Source: Nocardioides psychrotolerans (lineage in GTDB: Bacteria; Actinomycetota; Actinomycetes; Propionibacteriales; Nocardioidaceae). Taken from it: 64,000 nt of DNA. Position 1 is the first letter of the stretch. Each line of letters opens with the position of its first letter. Both the position numbers and the translations under genes were made by a program. Under the pieces are notes generated by a model that saw nothing but the letters and a program-made list of their open reading frames with translations, was not told the DNA's origin and ran no database searches. The DNA lies in contig NZ_FOQG01000005.1 of the NCBI RefSeq assembly GCF_900113685.1, forward strand, positions 1 through 64,000, in the 5' to 3' direction. Below, in pieces: positions 44,520 to 52,587 of the stretch.

Positions 44520-45842
44520 GTGCTACAGCGCCTGCTGACCTTGCTCGCCTTGCTGATGGTGCTGCTGTTCCCCGTGGCGGCCGCCCACGCGGGTGGCGAG
44601 TCCGAGAGCCCGGCTCCCAGCCCGAGCAGTGAGCCGGCACCCAGGCCGGACGGCCCTTACGTGACGGTGCGACTGGTCGACAAGGACAACGACGACGCAC
44701 CCGTGGCCGGCGTGACCCTGACAGTCGTGAGCGAAGCAGGCGAGGAGATCGCCTCGGCCCCGACCGACGCGGACGGACGGATCATCGTCCCGATCCCGGC
44801 CCTCGGTGTCTACACGGTCACCCTGGACGAGGCGACGCTCCCGGACGGCATCGAGCTGTCCTCCTCGGTCGAGTCCGAGATCGAGGTGCGTGCGATCCTC
44901 GACGGCGCCAACGGCGGCCTGTTCCCGATCGGCACCCAGGAGGTCACGACGGTCTCCTTCGCGGAGCGGTTCGTCACCAGCCTGACCTCGGGCATCAAGT
45001 TCGGCCTCATCGTCGCCCTCGCCGCCCTGGGTCTCTCGCTCATCTTCGGCACCACGGGACTGACCAACTTCGCGCACGGGGAGCTGATCACCTTCGGCGC
45101 GATCATGACCTACGTCTTCAACCGGGGGCTGGGACTTCCGGTGATCCTGGCCGGGGCGGCTGCGGTCCTGGTGTCCGCGCTCTTCGGTTGGGTCCAGGAA
45201 CGCGGGCTCTGGCGACCCCTGCGCAAACGCGGCACCGGGTTGATCGCGATGATGATCGTCTCGATTGGTTTCGCCCTCCTCCTGCGCAACGTCTACCAGT
45301 ACACGATCGGCAGCTCGCGCAAGTCGCTGAGCCAGTACGTCAGCCAGGCGCGCACGGACTACGGTCCGATCAGCCTCGCCGACAAGGAGCTCGCGATCAT
45401 CGTGATCGCATCGGTCACGATCGTCATCGCCTGCGTCCTCCTGCTCAAGACCCGTCTGGGCAAGGCGATGCGCGCGGTCTCCGACAACCCGGCGCTGTCG
45501 GCTTCCTCGGGCATGCGGGTCGACGGCGTGATCGCATCGGTCTGGATCCTCGGCACCGCGCTGACGGGCCTCTCCGGGGTGCTCCTGGCGATCAACAGCC
45601 AGGTCAACTTCCTCATGGGCTTCAAGCTCCTCCTCCTGGTCTTCGCGGCCGTGACGCTGGGAGGACTGGGCACCATCTGGGGCGCGCTCTTCGGATCCAT
45701 GGTGATCGGCATCATGGTCGAGGTCGGGCCGTTGTTCGGGGTCCCGTCGTCCATCAAGGAGGTGGGCGCACTGGTCGTGCTCATCCTGGTCCTGCTGATC
45801 CGTCCGCAGGGAATCCTCGGACGACGTGAGCGGATCGGATGA
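44520..45842 (+). CDS. livH: Branched-chain amino acid ABC permease LivH with N-terminal extracytoplasmic domain
   Basis: 440 aa. Residues 1-24 are a signal peptide ('LLALLMVLLFPVAAAHA'), followed by a Pro/Ser linker and a ~90-residue beta-sandwich ('VTVRLVDKDNDDAPVAGVTLTVVSEAGEEIASAPTDADGRIIVPIP'), like carboxypeptidase-regulatory/SdrD-B domains. The LivH permease proper begins near 155 ('LTSGIKFGLIVALAALGLSLIFGTTGLTNFAHGELITFGAI'), with the coupling loop in 'LGKAMRAVSDNPALSASSGM'. GTG 44520 has GGGAG 6 bases before it. First gene of livHMGF; imports leucine/isoleucine/valine or similar. The extra domain is outside standard LivH. Confidence 0.93.
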   Translation: MLQRLLTLLALLMVLLFPVAAAHAGGESESPAPSPSSEPAPRPDGPYVTVRLVDKDNDDAPVAGVTLTVVSEAGEEIASAPTDADGRIIVPIPALGVYTVTLDEATLPDGIELSSSVESEIEVRAILDGANGGLFPIGTQEVTTVSFAERFVTSLTSGIKFGLIVALAALGLSLIFGTTGLTNFAHGELITFGAIMTYVFNRGLGLPVILAGAAAVLVSALFGWVQERGLWRPLRKRGTGLIAMMIVSIGFALLLRNVYQYTIGSSRKSLSQYVSQARTDYGPISLADKELAIIVIASVTIVIACVLLLKTRLGKAMRAVSDNPALSASSGMRVDGVIASVWILGTALTGLSGVLLAINSQVNFLMGFKLLLLVFAAVTLGGLGTIWGALFGSMVIGIMVEVGPLFGVPSSIKEVGALVVLILVLLIRPQGILGRRERIG

Positions 45843-45900
45843 CGACGATGAGCGCCGAACCCCGTCCCACGTCTGCTTCTCGCGAACGGAGCACCACACG

Positions 45901-47184
45901 ATGACCACGACGCCGCAGCAGAGGACAGCACCCGCTGTCCAGGCAGCCCGACCGCACCCTCAGGCCATCACCTCGCTGGTCCTCGGAGTCGCGGGCCTGA
46001 CGCTGACCGCCGGCATCACCTCGCCGTTCGCCTGGTGGAAGGGACAGCAGGCGCTTGCCGCGATCAAGGACGCCCCTGACCAGTACCGCGGACGCGCGCT
46101 GGCCCAGATCGGTCGTGTGCTCGGCATCCTCGGCACTGTCCTGCTGGTCGTGTGGCTGGTCCTGGGCTTCGCGACCGACGTGCTGCCGGTGGACGTGGGT
46201 CAGGTCTTCAAGACCGCGCTCAACCAGGCGCTGGGTCCCAACGCGATCGTCTACGCGCTCGCGGCGATCGGACTCAACATCCACTTCGGCTACACCGGCT
46301 TGCTCAACTTCGGCCAGGCAGGCTTCATGGCCGTCGGCGCCTATGGTCTCGCAGTCTCGGTCGTCATCCTGGAGACGCCGTTCTGGCTCGGCATCGTCGC
46401 TGCCCTGGTCGCGCCGGTGGTGCTCGCCCTCGTGCTGGGCTTCCCGACGCTGCGGCTCCGGGCGGACTACCTCGCCATCGCGACCATCGCCACGGCGGAG
46501 ATCCTCCGCCTGGCCTTCGGGTCGGTGGAGCTCAAGGACGCGTTCGGCGGCTCCAACGGACTCACCGGCTACGCCAGCGCCTACCAGGACCTCAACCCCT
46601 ACGGCGGCCCGCTGGATCTCGGCTTCGTGGAGTTCAGCCAACGGGACCTGTGGTCCGTCACCGTCGGGTGGACGCTCGTGGGGCTGTCGCTACTCCTGGT
46701 GTGGGGTCTGATGCGAAGCCCGTGGGGTCGTGTGCTCCGCTCCATCCGTGAGGACGAGGACGCCGTACGCTCGCTGGGCAAGAACGTCTTCGCCTACAAG
46801 ATGCAGGCACTGATCCTTGGCGGGGTCTTCGGTGGTCTGGCGGGCCTCTTCCTGGCCCTCAAGCAGGCATCGGTGGTCCCGGCCGACTACTCGACCAACA
46901 TCACCTTCTTCGCCTACACCGCACTGCTCATCGGTGGTGCGGCACGAGTCCTCGGACCCCTCGCGGGTGCGGTGATCTTCTGGTTCCTCATCGCCGGGCT
47001 CGGATCGTTCTTCGGCCAGGCCACCTCCGGCCCTGACCCGCTCATGCCGACGTTCATCATGGACGACACCCAGGCCAGCCTCGTGCGCTTCATCGTCACC
47101 GGGCTCGGCCTCATGCTGCTGATGATCTTCCGACCACAGGGGATCTTCGGCGACCGAAGGGAGATCGCGATCGATGGACGCTGA
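45901..47184 (+). CDS. livM: Branched-chain amino acid ABC permease LivM with N-terminal DUF4190-like domain
   Basis: 427 aa from ATG 45901 (GGAG 9 bases upstream). A coupled GTG at 45826 would add 25 charged, non-homologous residues. Residues ~15-98 ('HPQAITSLVLGVAGLTLTAGITSPFAWWKGQQALAAI' then 'IGRVLGILGTVLLVVWLV') are a two-helix DUF4190-type module. LivM proper starts near 110 ('ALNQALGPNAIVYALAAIGLNIHFGYTGLLNFGQAGFMAVGAYG') and ends 'RPQGIFGDRREI'. Pairs with LivH; its gene end overlaps livG by 11 bp. The DUF4190 fusion is unusual for the transporter. Confidence 0.93.
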   Translation: MTTTPQQRTAPAVQAARPHPQAITSLVLGVAGLTLTAGITSPFAWWKGQQALAAIKDAPDQYRGRALAQIGRVLGILGTVLLVVWLVLGFATDVLPVDVGQVFKTALNQALGPNAIVYALAAIGLNIHFGYTGLLNFGQAGFMAVGAYGLAVSVVILETPFWLGIVAALVAPVVLALVLGFPTLRLRADYLAIATIATAEILRLAFGSVELKDAFGGSNGLTGYASAYQDLNPYGGPLDLGFVEFSQRDLWSVTVGWTLVGLSLLLVWGLMRSPWGRVLRSIREDEDAVRSLGKNVFAYKMQALILGGVFGGLAGLFLALKQASVVPADYSTNITFFAYTALLIGGAARVLGPLAGAVIFWFLIAGLGSFFGQATSGPDPLMPTFIMDDTQASLVRFIVTGLGLMLLMIFRPQGIFGDRREIAIDGR

Positions 47185-48121
47185 CGCGCAGTCGACGAGC
47201 ACGAGCACGACGGCCACCTCCAGGGCGGTCGACCTCACCGCGGTGCCCGCGATCCCGGGAGCCCCCAAGCCGGACGCGGTCATCGTGGGGGACAAGATCA
47301 CCCGCAAGTTCGGCGGCCTCACCGCCGTCGACGTGGACCACATCGAGATCCAGCGCGGTGTGATCACCGCGCTGATCGGGCCCAACGGTGCGGGCAAGAC
47401 AACGCTGTTCAACCTGCTCACGGGCTTCGACGTGCCGGACTCCGGGACCTGGAGCCTCAACGGAGGCTCGCTGCAGGGCGTCGCCTCCTACAAGGTCGCC
47501 CGGCGCGGCATGGTGCGCACCTTCCAGCTCACCAAGGTGCTGGCCAAGCTCACCGTCCTGGACAACATGCTCCTCGGTGCCACGGGACAGCGGGGCGAGA
47601 AGCTGCTCTCGGCGCTCTTCGCCTTCCGCTGGCGCGGGCAGGAGGAAGAGAACGCCGCCCGTGCCCACGAGCTGCTCACCCGGTTCAAGCTCGACGCGAA
47701 GCGCGACGACTTTGCCGGCTCCCTCTCCGGAGGTCAACGCAAGCTGCTCGAGATGGCGCGGGCACTCATGGTCGATCCCGAGCTGATCATGCTCGACGAG
47801 CCCATGGCGGGGGTCAATCCCGCCCTCAAGCAGTCGCTGCTCGAGCACGTGAAGTCCCTGCGTGACGAGGGTCGCACCGTGCTGTTCGTCGAGCACGACA
47901 TGGACATGGTGCGCGACATCTCCGACTGGGTCATCGTCATGGCCCAGGGCAAGATCGTCGCGGAGGGCACGCCCCAGGCCGTGATGCAGGACCCCGCCGT
48001 CATCGACGCCTATCTCGGCGCCCACCACGACACGGACCTCCGGGAGATGGACGAGGCCGCCCTGGAGGCGGAAGCACAAGCCGAGCTCGAGGCCCAGGCA
48101 GACGGAAAGGCGACGCCATGA
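47174..48121 (+). CDS. livG: Branched-chain amino acid ABC ATP-binding protein LivG
   Basis: 315 aa. An extended, Thr-rich N terminus of ~35 residues is followed by the nucleotide-binding domain: Walker A 'GPNGAGKTT' (about 71-79), signature 'SLSGGQRKL', Walker B 'ELIMLDEPMAG', switch His in 'FVEHDMD'. The LivG insertion with 'GMVRTFQLTKVLAKLTVLDN' is present. It energises LivHM together with LivF. The stop overlaps the livF start (ATGA). The acidic Ala/Glu-rich C-terminal tail is longer than usual. Confidence 0.95.
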   Translation: MDADAQSTSTSTTATSRAVDLTAVPAIPGAPKPDAVIVGDKITRKFGGLTAVDVDHIEIQRGVITALIGPNGAGKTTLFNLLTGFDVPDSGTWSLNGGSLQGVASYKVARRGMVRTFQLTKVLAKLTVLDNMLLGATGQRGEKLLSALFAFRWRGQEEENAARAHELLTRFKLDAKRDDFAGSLSGGQRKLLEMARALMVDPELIMLDEPMAGVNPALKQSLLEHVKSLRDEGRTVLFVEHDMDMVRDISDWVIVMAQGKIVAEGTPQAVMQDPAVIDAYLGAHHDTDLREMDEAALEAEAQAELEAQADGKATP

Positions 48122-48894
48122 GTGAGTCCACCACGACCACCCCGGAGCGGGAGGCCCACCTCGCGGCCGCCGGCGACGCCGTCCTGCGCGCCGACGCGCT
48201 GATCGGTGGCTACCTGCCGGGGGTCGACATCCTCAATGGCGCCGACCTCTACTGCAACAAGGGCGAGCTCGTCGGCATCATCGGGCCCAACGGGGCCGGG
48301 AAGTCGACGTTGCTCAAGGCGCTGTTCGGCCTCGTGAAGGTGCGCACCGGCACGGTCGTGCTGGACGGTGAGGACATCACCAACATGCGCGCCGACGAGC
48401 TGGTCACCAAGGGGATCGGTTTCGTCCCGCAGTCCAACAACGTCTTCCCCAGCCTGACGATCGAGGAGAACCTCGAGATGGGCTGCTACCAGACGCCGCA
48501 GAAGTTCCCCGAGCGCTTCGCGTTCGTGACCGACATCTTCCCCAGGCTGGGGGAGCGTCGCAAGCAGCGCGCGGGCTCGCTCTCGGGTGGTGAACGACAG
48601 ATGGTGGCCATGGGAAGAGCCTTGATGATGGCGCCCTCGGTGCTGCTGCTGGACGAGCCGTCGGCCGGTCTGTCGCCCGTGCTGCAGGACGAGGTCTTCG
48701 TCCAGACGCGCAACATCAACCGTGCGGGTGTCTCGGTCATCATGGTCGAGCAGAACGCGCGGCGCTGCCTGCAGATCTGCGACCGGGGCTACGTGCTCGA
48801 CCACGGCCGCAACGCCTACACCGGCACCGGCCAGTCGCTCGGCAGCGACCCCAAGGTCATCCAGCTCTACCTCGGCACGTTGGGCGCCAGCTAG
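48118..48894 (+). CDS. livF: Branched-chain amino acid ABC ATP-binding protein LivF
   Basis: 258 aa. Walker A 'GPNGAGKST', signature 'SLSGGERQM', Walker B 'LLLDEPSAGLSP', switch region 'IMVEQNARRCL' (Gln instead of His, normal for LivF). 'NNVFPSLTIEENLEMGCY' is the LivF hallmark after the Q-loop. Last gene of the operon; a perfect hairpin follows 22 bp after its stop. The substrate-binding protein gene is the next one downstream but on the opposite strand. Confidence 0.95.
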   Translation: MSESTTTTPEREAHLAAAGDAVLRADALIGGYLPGVDILNGADLYCNKGELVGIIGPNGAGKSTLLKALFGLVKVRTGTVVLDGEDITNMRADELVTKGIGFVPQSNNVFPSLTIEENLEMGCYQTPQKFPERFAFVTDIFPRLGERRKQRAGSLSGGERQMVAMGRALMMAPSVLLLDEPSAGLSPVLQDEVFVQTRNINRAGVSVIMVEQNARRCLQICDRGYVLDHGRNAYTGTGQSLGSDPKVIQLYLGTLGAS

Positions 48895-48916
48895 CCCCCA
48901 CGTGCGCTGTCGACCG

Positions 48917-48942
48917 GCCCGGGACCATCCATGGTCCCGGGC
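48917..48942 (+). terminator. liv operon terminator
   Basis: A perfect 12-bp stem: GCCCGGGACCAT (48917-48928) with ATGGTCCCGGGC (48931-48942), 2-base loop (or 11 bp with a 4-base loop), followed by TTGT. Confidence 0.8.
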
Positions 48943-49113
48943 TTGTCGGCGTTCCCGGTCGGGCCGGCCATCGCTGTCCGCTCGCCCTGGTGCGTCGTCG
49001 CTCGGTCCGATGGCGCCCGGGCCGGCTGCTGGGTCGTGGGTCGGAGAGATCGCCCCGGCGCTGGCTGGGGCACACGACTGCCGCGCGCTGCCGGGCATCG
49101 TGCTGGCGCGGAA

Positions 49114-49145
49114 CCGGGCCCGAGACCTTGCGGTCTCGGGCCCGG
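49114..49145 (-). terminator. livK terminator
   Basis: A perfect 14-bp stem: 49114-49127 (CCGGGCCCGAGACC) with 49132-49145, loop TTGC; a second 6-bp hairpin GGGGCC/GGCCCC lies at 49161-49174. It is placed 41 bp after the livK stop. The 170 bp between the two terminators shows no gene. Confidence 0.75.
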
Positions 49146-49186
49146 TGGGGTCCTGCAGGTGGGGCCGTGGCCCCGTCAGCGGTGGA

Positions 49187-50497
49187 TCAGATCTGGCCGC
49201 TGATGTAGTCGACGGCCTCGATGGTGTTGTCGGCCTTGTACTCGTAGATGCCGATCGAGGCAGCCGTCGGGCTGCCCAGCTCGCCGAGCTCGATGGGACC
49301 GGAGACACCGTCGTAGTCGATGTCGGCACCGTCGTCGAGGAGCGCGACACAGTCGGCGAACGTCGTGCACTTCTCGCCACCGATGGTGACGTCGACGATC
49401 GCAGCACCGACGGACTCACCGTCGTCGGCACCGGCAGCCACGGCCGCGAGGGCCGAGACGATCACGGTGTCGTAGGACTCGGCCGCGTAGGCGAAGGAGT
49501 CCAGGTCCGGGTTGAGACCGAGCAGGCGCTCCTGGAACTCGCCGCCCGTGTCGGCGCCGGGGATGGTGCCCTTGGTGCCCTCGAGCACGCCCGCGGGAAG
49601 CGGCGTGCTGCCACCCTCGCTGTAGTCGGCGGTGTTGCCGTCGACGAAGTAGGTCGGGATGTCCTGGGGACCGGCACCGGCAGTGATGAGCTGCGGCACG
49701 ATGGTCGCGGTCTCCTCGAAGCCGATCAGGACCAGTGAGTCGCCGCCGGCAGCGGCGATCTCGTCGACCTGCGAGTCGAACGACTGAGCGTTCTCGCCGT
49801 AGAACACGGTGGTGGCAACGCTGGAGCCGGCGTTCTCGAGGTTCATGGCGACCTGCTCGGCCAGGGTCTCGCCGTAGGCGTCCTGGCGGGCCAGGATGGC
49901 GACGTTGGAGCGGCCGTCCTCGATGAGGAGGTTGGCCATCACGGCACCCTGGAGGATGTCCGAGGGGGCGGTGCGGAAGTAGAGGTCCGGCGAGTCGTAC
50001 GGCGGCTCGTCGAAGGCCGTCGAGGTGTTGGCCGGGGAGAACATGACCACACCGGCAGCCTGGATGGCGTCGATGACGGTCAGCGAGACGCCCGAGGAAG
50101 CGGCACCGACGATCACGTCGGATCCGGCGGCCAGGAGCTCGTCGGTCTCGGCGGGCGCGATGCCGGAGTCGGCGTCACCGGAGTCGCCGCGGACGTGGAC
50201 GACGTCCTCGCCGTTCACGCCACCGGCCTCGTTGATCTCCTGGACGGCCAGGTCGACACCCGCGAACTCAGGGGGGCCGAGGAAGGCCAGGCTGCCGGTC
50301 TCGGGCAGCAGCGAGCCGAAGGTCAGGACGCCGTCGCCGGTCTCGGCTGGGGCGCTCGACTCGGACGGCTCGGACGAGTCGGTCGACTCGCCGGCGCTGG
50401 GCTCGGTGGTGTCACCGTCGCCGCCGCAGGCCGAGAGTGCCAGCATGCCGGTCACCGCAACTACTGCGAGTCGGGTACGTGTGGTTCTGAGGTTCAT
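49187..50497 (-). CDS. livK: Branched-chain amino acid ABC substrate-binding lipoprotein
   Basis: 436 aa. Signal peptide with lipobox 'LALSAC' (Cys near 24), an acidic Ser/Glu linker, then the type I periplasmic-binding fold: 'LTFGSLLPETGSLAFLGPPEFAGVDLAVQEINEAGGVNGEDVV' (~55-97), 'DVIVGAASSGVSLTVIDAIQAAGVVMFSPANTS' and 'FAYAAESYDTVIVSALAAVAA'. It captures the ligand for LivHMGF. ATG 50497 has GGAGGA 5 bases upstream. It faces the livHMGF operon on the opposite strand with two strong hairpins between. Confidence 0.93.
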   Translation of the reverse strand: MNLRTTRTRLAVVAVTGMLALSACGGDGDTTEPSAGESTDSSEPSESSAPAETGDGVLTFGSLLPETGSLAFLGPPEFAGVDLAVQEINEAGGVNGEDVVHVRGDSGDADSGIAPAETDELLAAGSDVIVGAASSGVSLTVIDAIQAAGVVMFSPANTSTAFDEPPYDSPDLYFRTAPSDILQGAVMANLLIEDGRSNVAILARQDAYGETLAEQVAMNLENAGSSVATTVFYGENAQSFDSQVDEIAAAGGDSLVLIGFEETATIVPQLITAGAGPQDIPTYFVDGNTADYSEGGSTPLPAGVLEGTKGTIPGADTGGEFQERLLGLNPDLDSFAYAAESYDTVIVSALAAVAAGADDGESVGAAIVDVTIGGEKCTTFADCVALLDDGADIDYDGVSGPIELGELGSPTAASIGIYEYKADNTIEAVDYISGQI

Positions 50498-50633
50498 GCG
50501 TCCTCCGTGTCTTACCGGCACCATCGTGGAGCCAGGGGATTTGCTGCAACGTAATGCCCACAGCGTCGGCTGAGGACGGAATGGGGGATCGTGCGGGGTT
50601 TGTGGCCGATTCGTTATCTGTGCCCGAACGGGC

Positions 50634-51380
50634 TCAGGCGAGCTGCGCGACGGCCCAGACGAGCCCCGGCGCGACCAGCAGGGCGGGCAGCAGGTCGGCG
50701 ACCGGGATCTGCCGGATATTCAGGAGCCTGAGGGCGACGCCGACGAGGAGTAGACCACCGGTCGCGGTGATGGCGGCCAGCTCCGCCTCCGGAAGGACGT
50801 CGCCCAGGCCCAAGCCCAGCAGGGTCAGGCTGCCCTGGACGACCAGGACCGTGAGAGCCGACGCGGCGACGCCCCAGCCGAAGGACGCGGCGAAGGCGAT
50901 CGCCGCGAACCCGTCCAGGGCGGCCTTCAGGAAGAGCTGGTCGGCACCGTTGCCGAGCCCGTCGTTGAGCGATCCGAGGATGGTCAGGGGTCCGGTGCAG
51001 AAGATCAGTGACGAGACGACGAAGCCCTCGACGAACCGCTGCCGCTCGACGGAGTCGCTCGTGGCCGAGAGGCGTCGCTGGAGCCAGCGTCCCAGGGACT
51101 CCACCCGGTCCTCGAGACGCAGCAGCGAGCCGAGGATCCCACCGAGGAGGAGGGAGCCGAGGACGATCAGCATCGGGGCGCTGTCACCCACCTTGGCCGC
51201 GAGGTCGGCGTCCAGCACCGCGAGGGCGGACGTCGCCGCGATCAGGAGGGTGACCAGGCCCAGGGCATCGGTGACGAGGTCACGCGTCCGGACCGGCAGC
51301 CGGTTGCCCAGCAGCCGACCTAGGAGAGCGCCGACCAGCACGGTGGCGACGTTCACGGCGGTGCCGACTCCGGGGATCAA
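50634..51380 (-). CDS. DUF554 family membrane protein
   Basis: 248 aa, about seven hydrophobic segments. It begins 'MIPGVGTAVNVATVLVGALLGRLLG', the DUF554 opening, and holds 'FVVSSLIFCTGPLTILGSLNDGL', the most conserved block of the family. Function is unproven; homologues resemble small transporters. The start is TTG 51380, preceded by GAGGAG. No operon partners: the neighbour livK is 137 bp downstream with its own signals. Confidence 0.9.
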   Translation of the reverse strand: MIPGVGTAVNVATVLVGALLGRLLGNRLPVRTRDLVTDALGLVTLLIAATSALAVLDADLAAKVGDSAPMLIVLGSLLLGGILGSLLRLEDRVESLGRWLQRRLSATSDSVERQRFVEGFVVSSLIFCTGPLTILGSLNDGLGNGADQLFLKAALDGFAAIAFAASFGWGVAASALTVLVVQGSLTLLGLGLGDVLPEAELAAITATGGLLLVGVALRLLNIRQIPVADLLPALLVAPGLVWAVAQLA

Positions 51381-51491
51381 CGGGCTCCTCTGTCATGACG
51401 GGCGCGCTGAGCGTAGTCTTCGACCGGGCCTTGCGCGTGGTGGGGATGCAGCGCGGTCCATCCGGTGGTCAGCTCTGGAAGGCGGGGATGC

Positions 51492-52064
51492 ATGAGCCGT
51501 TCGATGGTGACGTTGCGATGTGCCGAGGTAGACGACGCCCGGGTCCTCGCCGAGCTCTGGGTGGACGCCCTGCGTCGCGCTGACGACCAGGACCAGGTCG
51601 CCGACCTCGAGCTCGTGATCAAGGCCGCCGCGGAGTCCCCGGAACAGCGGCTTCTCGTCGCTGACTACGACGGCGAGCTGGCCGGCGCCATCTTCCTGCG
51701 GGTAGGCACGCTGAGTCCGATCAACCTCGAGCAGACCGTCCAGGCCATCTCGCCCCACGTCTTCCCGCGGTTCCGGCGTCACGGCATCGGCCGCCTGCTG
51801 ATGGAGAGCGCGGTCGCGTTCGCCGAGGAGCTCGGCATCGGGCACGTCGCCACGGCTGCCAGCTCTGGCTCGAGGGACGCCAACCGGTTCATGGCCCGCC
51901 TGGCCCTGGGGCCCCACGCCACTGTCAGGGTCGCCCCCACCCAGGTGGTCCGCGCCAAGCTGACCGCTCAGCGGCCTGCGCCGCCCTCGACCAGCGGGCG
52001 TCAGCTCACCCGCGTGCTCGCCGCACGACGGTCGATGCGTCGCGCCCAGTCGCCGACCGGCTGA
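51492..52064 (+). CDS. GNAT family N-acetyltransferase
   Basis: 190 aa from ATG 51492 (GGCGGGG upstream; GTG 51465 and ATG 51504 are alternatives). 'VTLRCAEVDDARVLAELWVDALRRADDQ' opens the fold, 'ADYDGELAGAIFLRVG' is strand 4 and 'FPRFRRHGIGRLLMESAVAFAEELGI' is motif A, the acetyl-CoA pyrophosphate loop (R-x-x-G-I-G in 'RRHGIGR'). A basic ~40-residue tail follows. The substrate is unknown. Confidence 0.85.
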   Translation: MSRSMVTLRCAEVDDARVLAELWVDALRRADDQDQVADLELVIKAAAESPEQRLLVADYDGELAGAIFLRVGTLSPINLEQTVQAISPHVFPRFRRHGIGRLLMESAVAFAEELGIGHVATAASSGSRDANRFMARLALGPHATVRVAPTQVVRAKLTAQRPAPPSTSGRQLTRVLAARRSMRRAQSPTG

Positions 52065-52088
52065 CCCGGGTCGACGCAGGATCCGCCG

Positions 52089-52526
52089 TCACCGGGCGAG
52101 GCGCTCCGCGGGGATCAACGCGCACGTGATCCGGGCGGTGCAGACCCGCTTGCCGCGGTCGTCACTGATCACGACCTCGAAGCAGGCGCTGGTGCGACCC
52201 AGGTGCACAGGGGTCGCCACCCCCGTGACCAGACCCGTCGTCGCCGAGCGGTGGTGCGTGGCGTTGATGTCGATGCCGACCGCCACCCTGTCCGGATGTG
52301 CGTGGAGCGCGGACCCGATGGAGCCCAGGGACTCGGCCAGCACCACCGACGCTCCGCCGTGGAGCAGCCCGTAGGGCTGGGTGTTGCCCTCCACGGGCAT
52401 CGTGGCGACGACCCTCTCGGGTGTCACCTCCACGACCTCGATGCCCAGCTTGTCGCCCAGGGCGCCGTTGGGCATGGCGGCGAGGAACGCCTCGCGGGAC
52501 AAGGTGGGGGGCTGGTCGTCGGTCAT
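52089..52526 (-). CDS. Hotdog-fold thioesterase (PaaI/EntH type)
   Basis: 145 aa. 'LGIEVVEVTPERVVATMPVEGNTQPYGLLHGGASVVLAESLGSIGS' contains the PaaI/YbdB HGG motif and the catalytic Glu of the long helix; 'VGIDINATHHRSATTGLVTGVATPVHLGRTSACFEVVISDDRGKRVCTARIT' completes the sheet. Probably cleaves acyl-CoA, for example phenylacetyl- or hydroxybenzoyl-type thioesters. ATG 52526 lies 6 bases after CACAAT. Divergent from polA. Confidence 0.92.
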   Translation of the reverse strand: MTDDQPPTLSREAFLAAMPNGALGDKLGIEVVEVTPERVVATMPVEGNTQPYGLLHGGASVVLAESLGSIGSALHAHPDRVAVGIDINATHHRSATTGLVTGVATPVHLGRTSACFEVVISDDRGKRVCTARITCALIPAERLAR

Positions 52527-52575
52527 GAGCCCATTGTGGCCGACCCGGTCTCGCGGGACCGTCCGTGGTGGCGGC

Positions 52576-52581
52576 TAGAGT
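52576..52581 (+). promoter_or_regulatory. -10 box, probable leaderless promoter of polA
   Basis: TAGAGT, 6 bases, GTG 52588. Confidence 0.6.
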
Positions 52582-52587
52582 CAGTGG

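Noticed and set aside
48943-49113. A possible small gene between the two liv terminators
   Set aside because: Short off-frame readings exist on both strands, but none has a ribosome site, domain or consistent codon bias.
48722-49738. Open frame running from livF across the intergenic region into livK antisense
   Set aside because: It spans two terminators and is antisense to a certain gene; composition is random.
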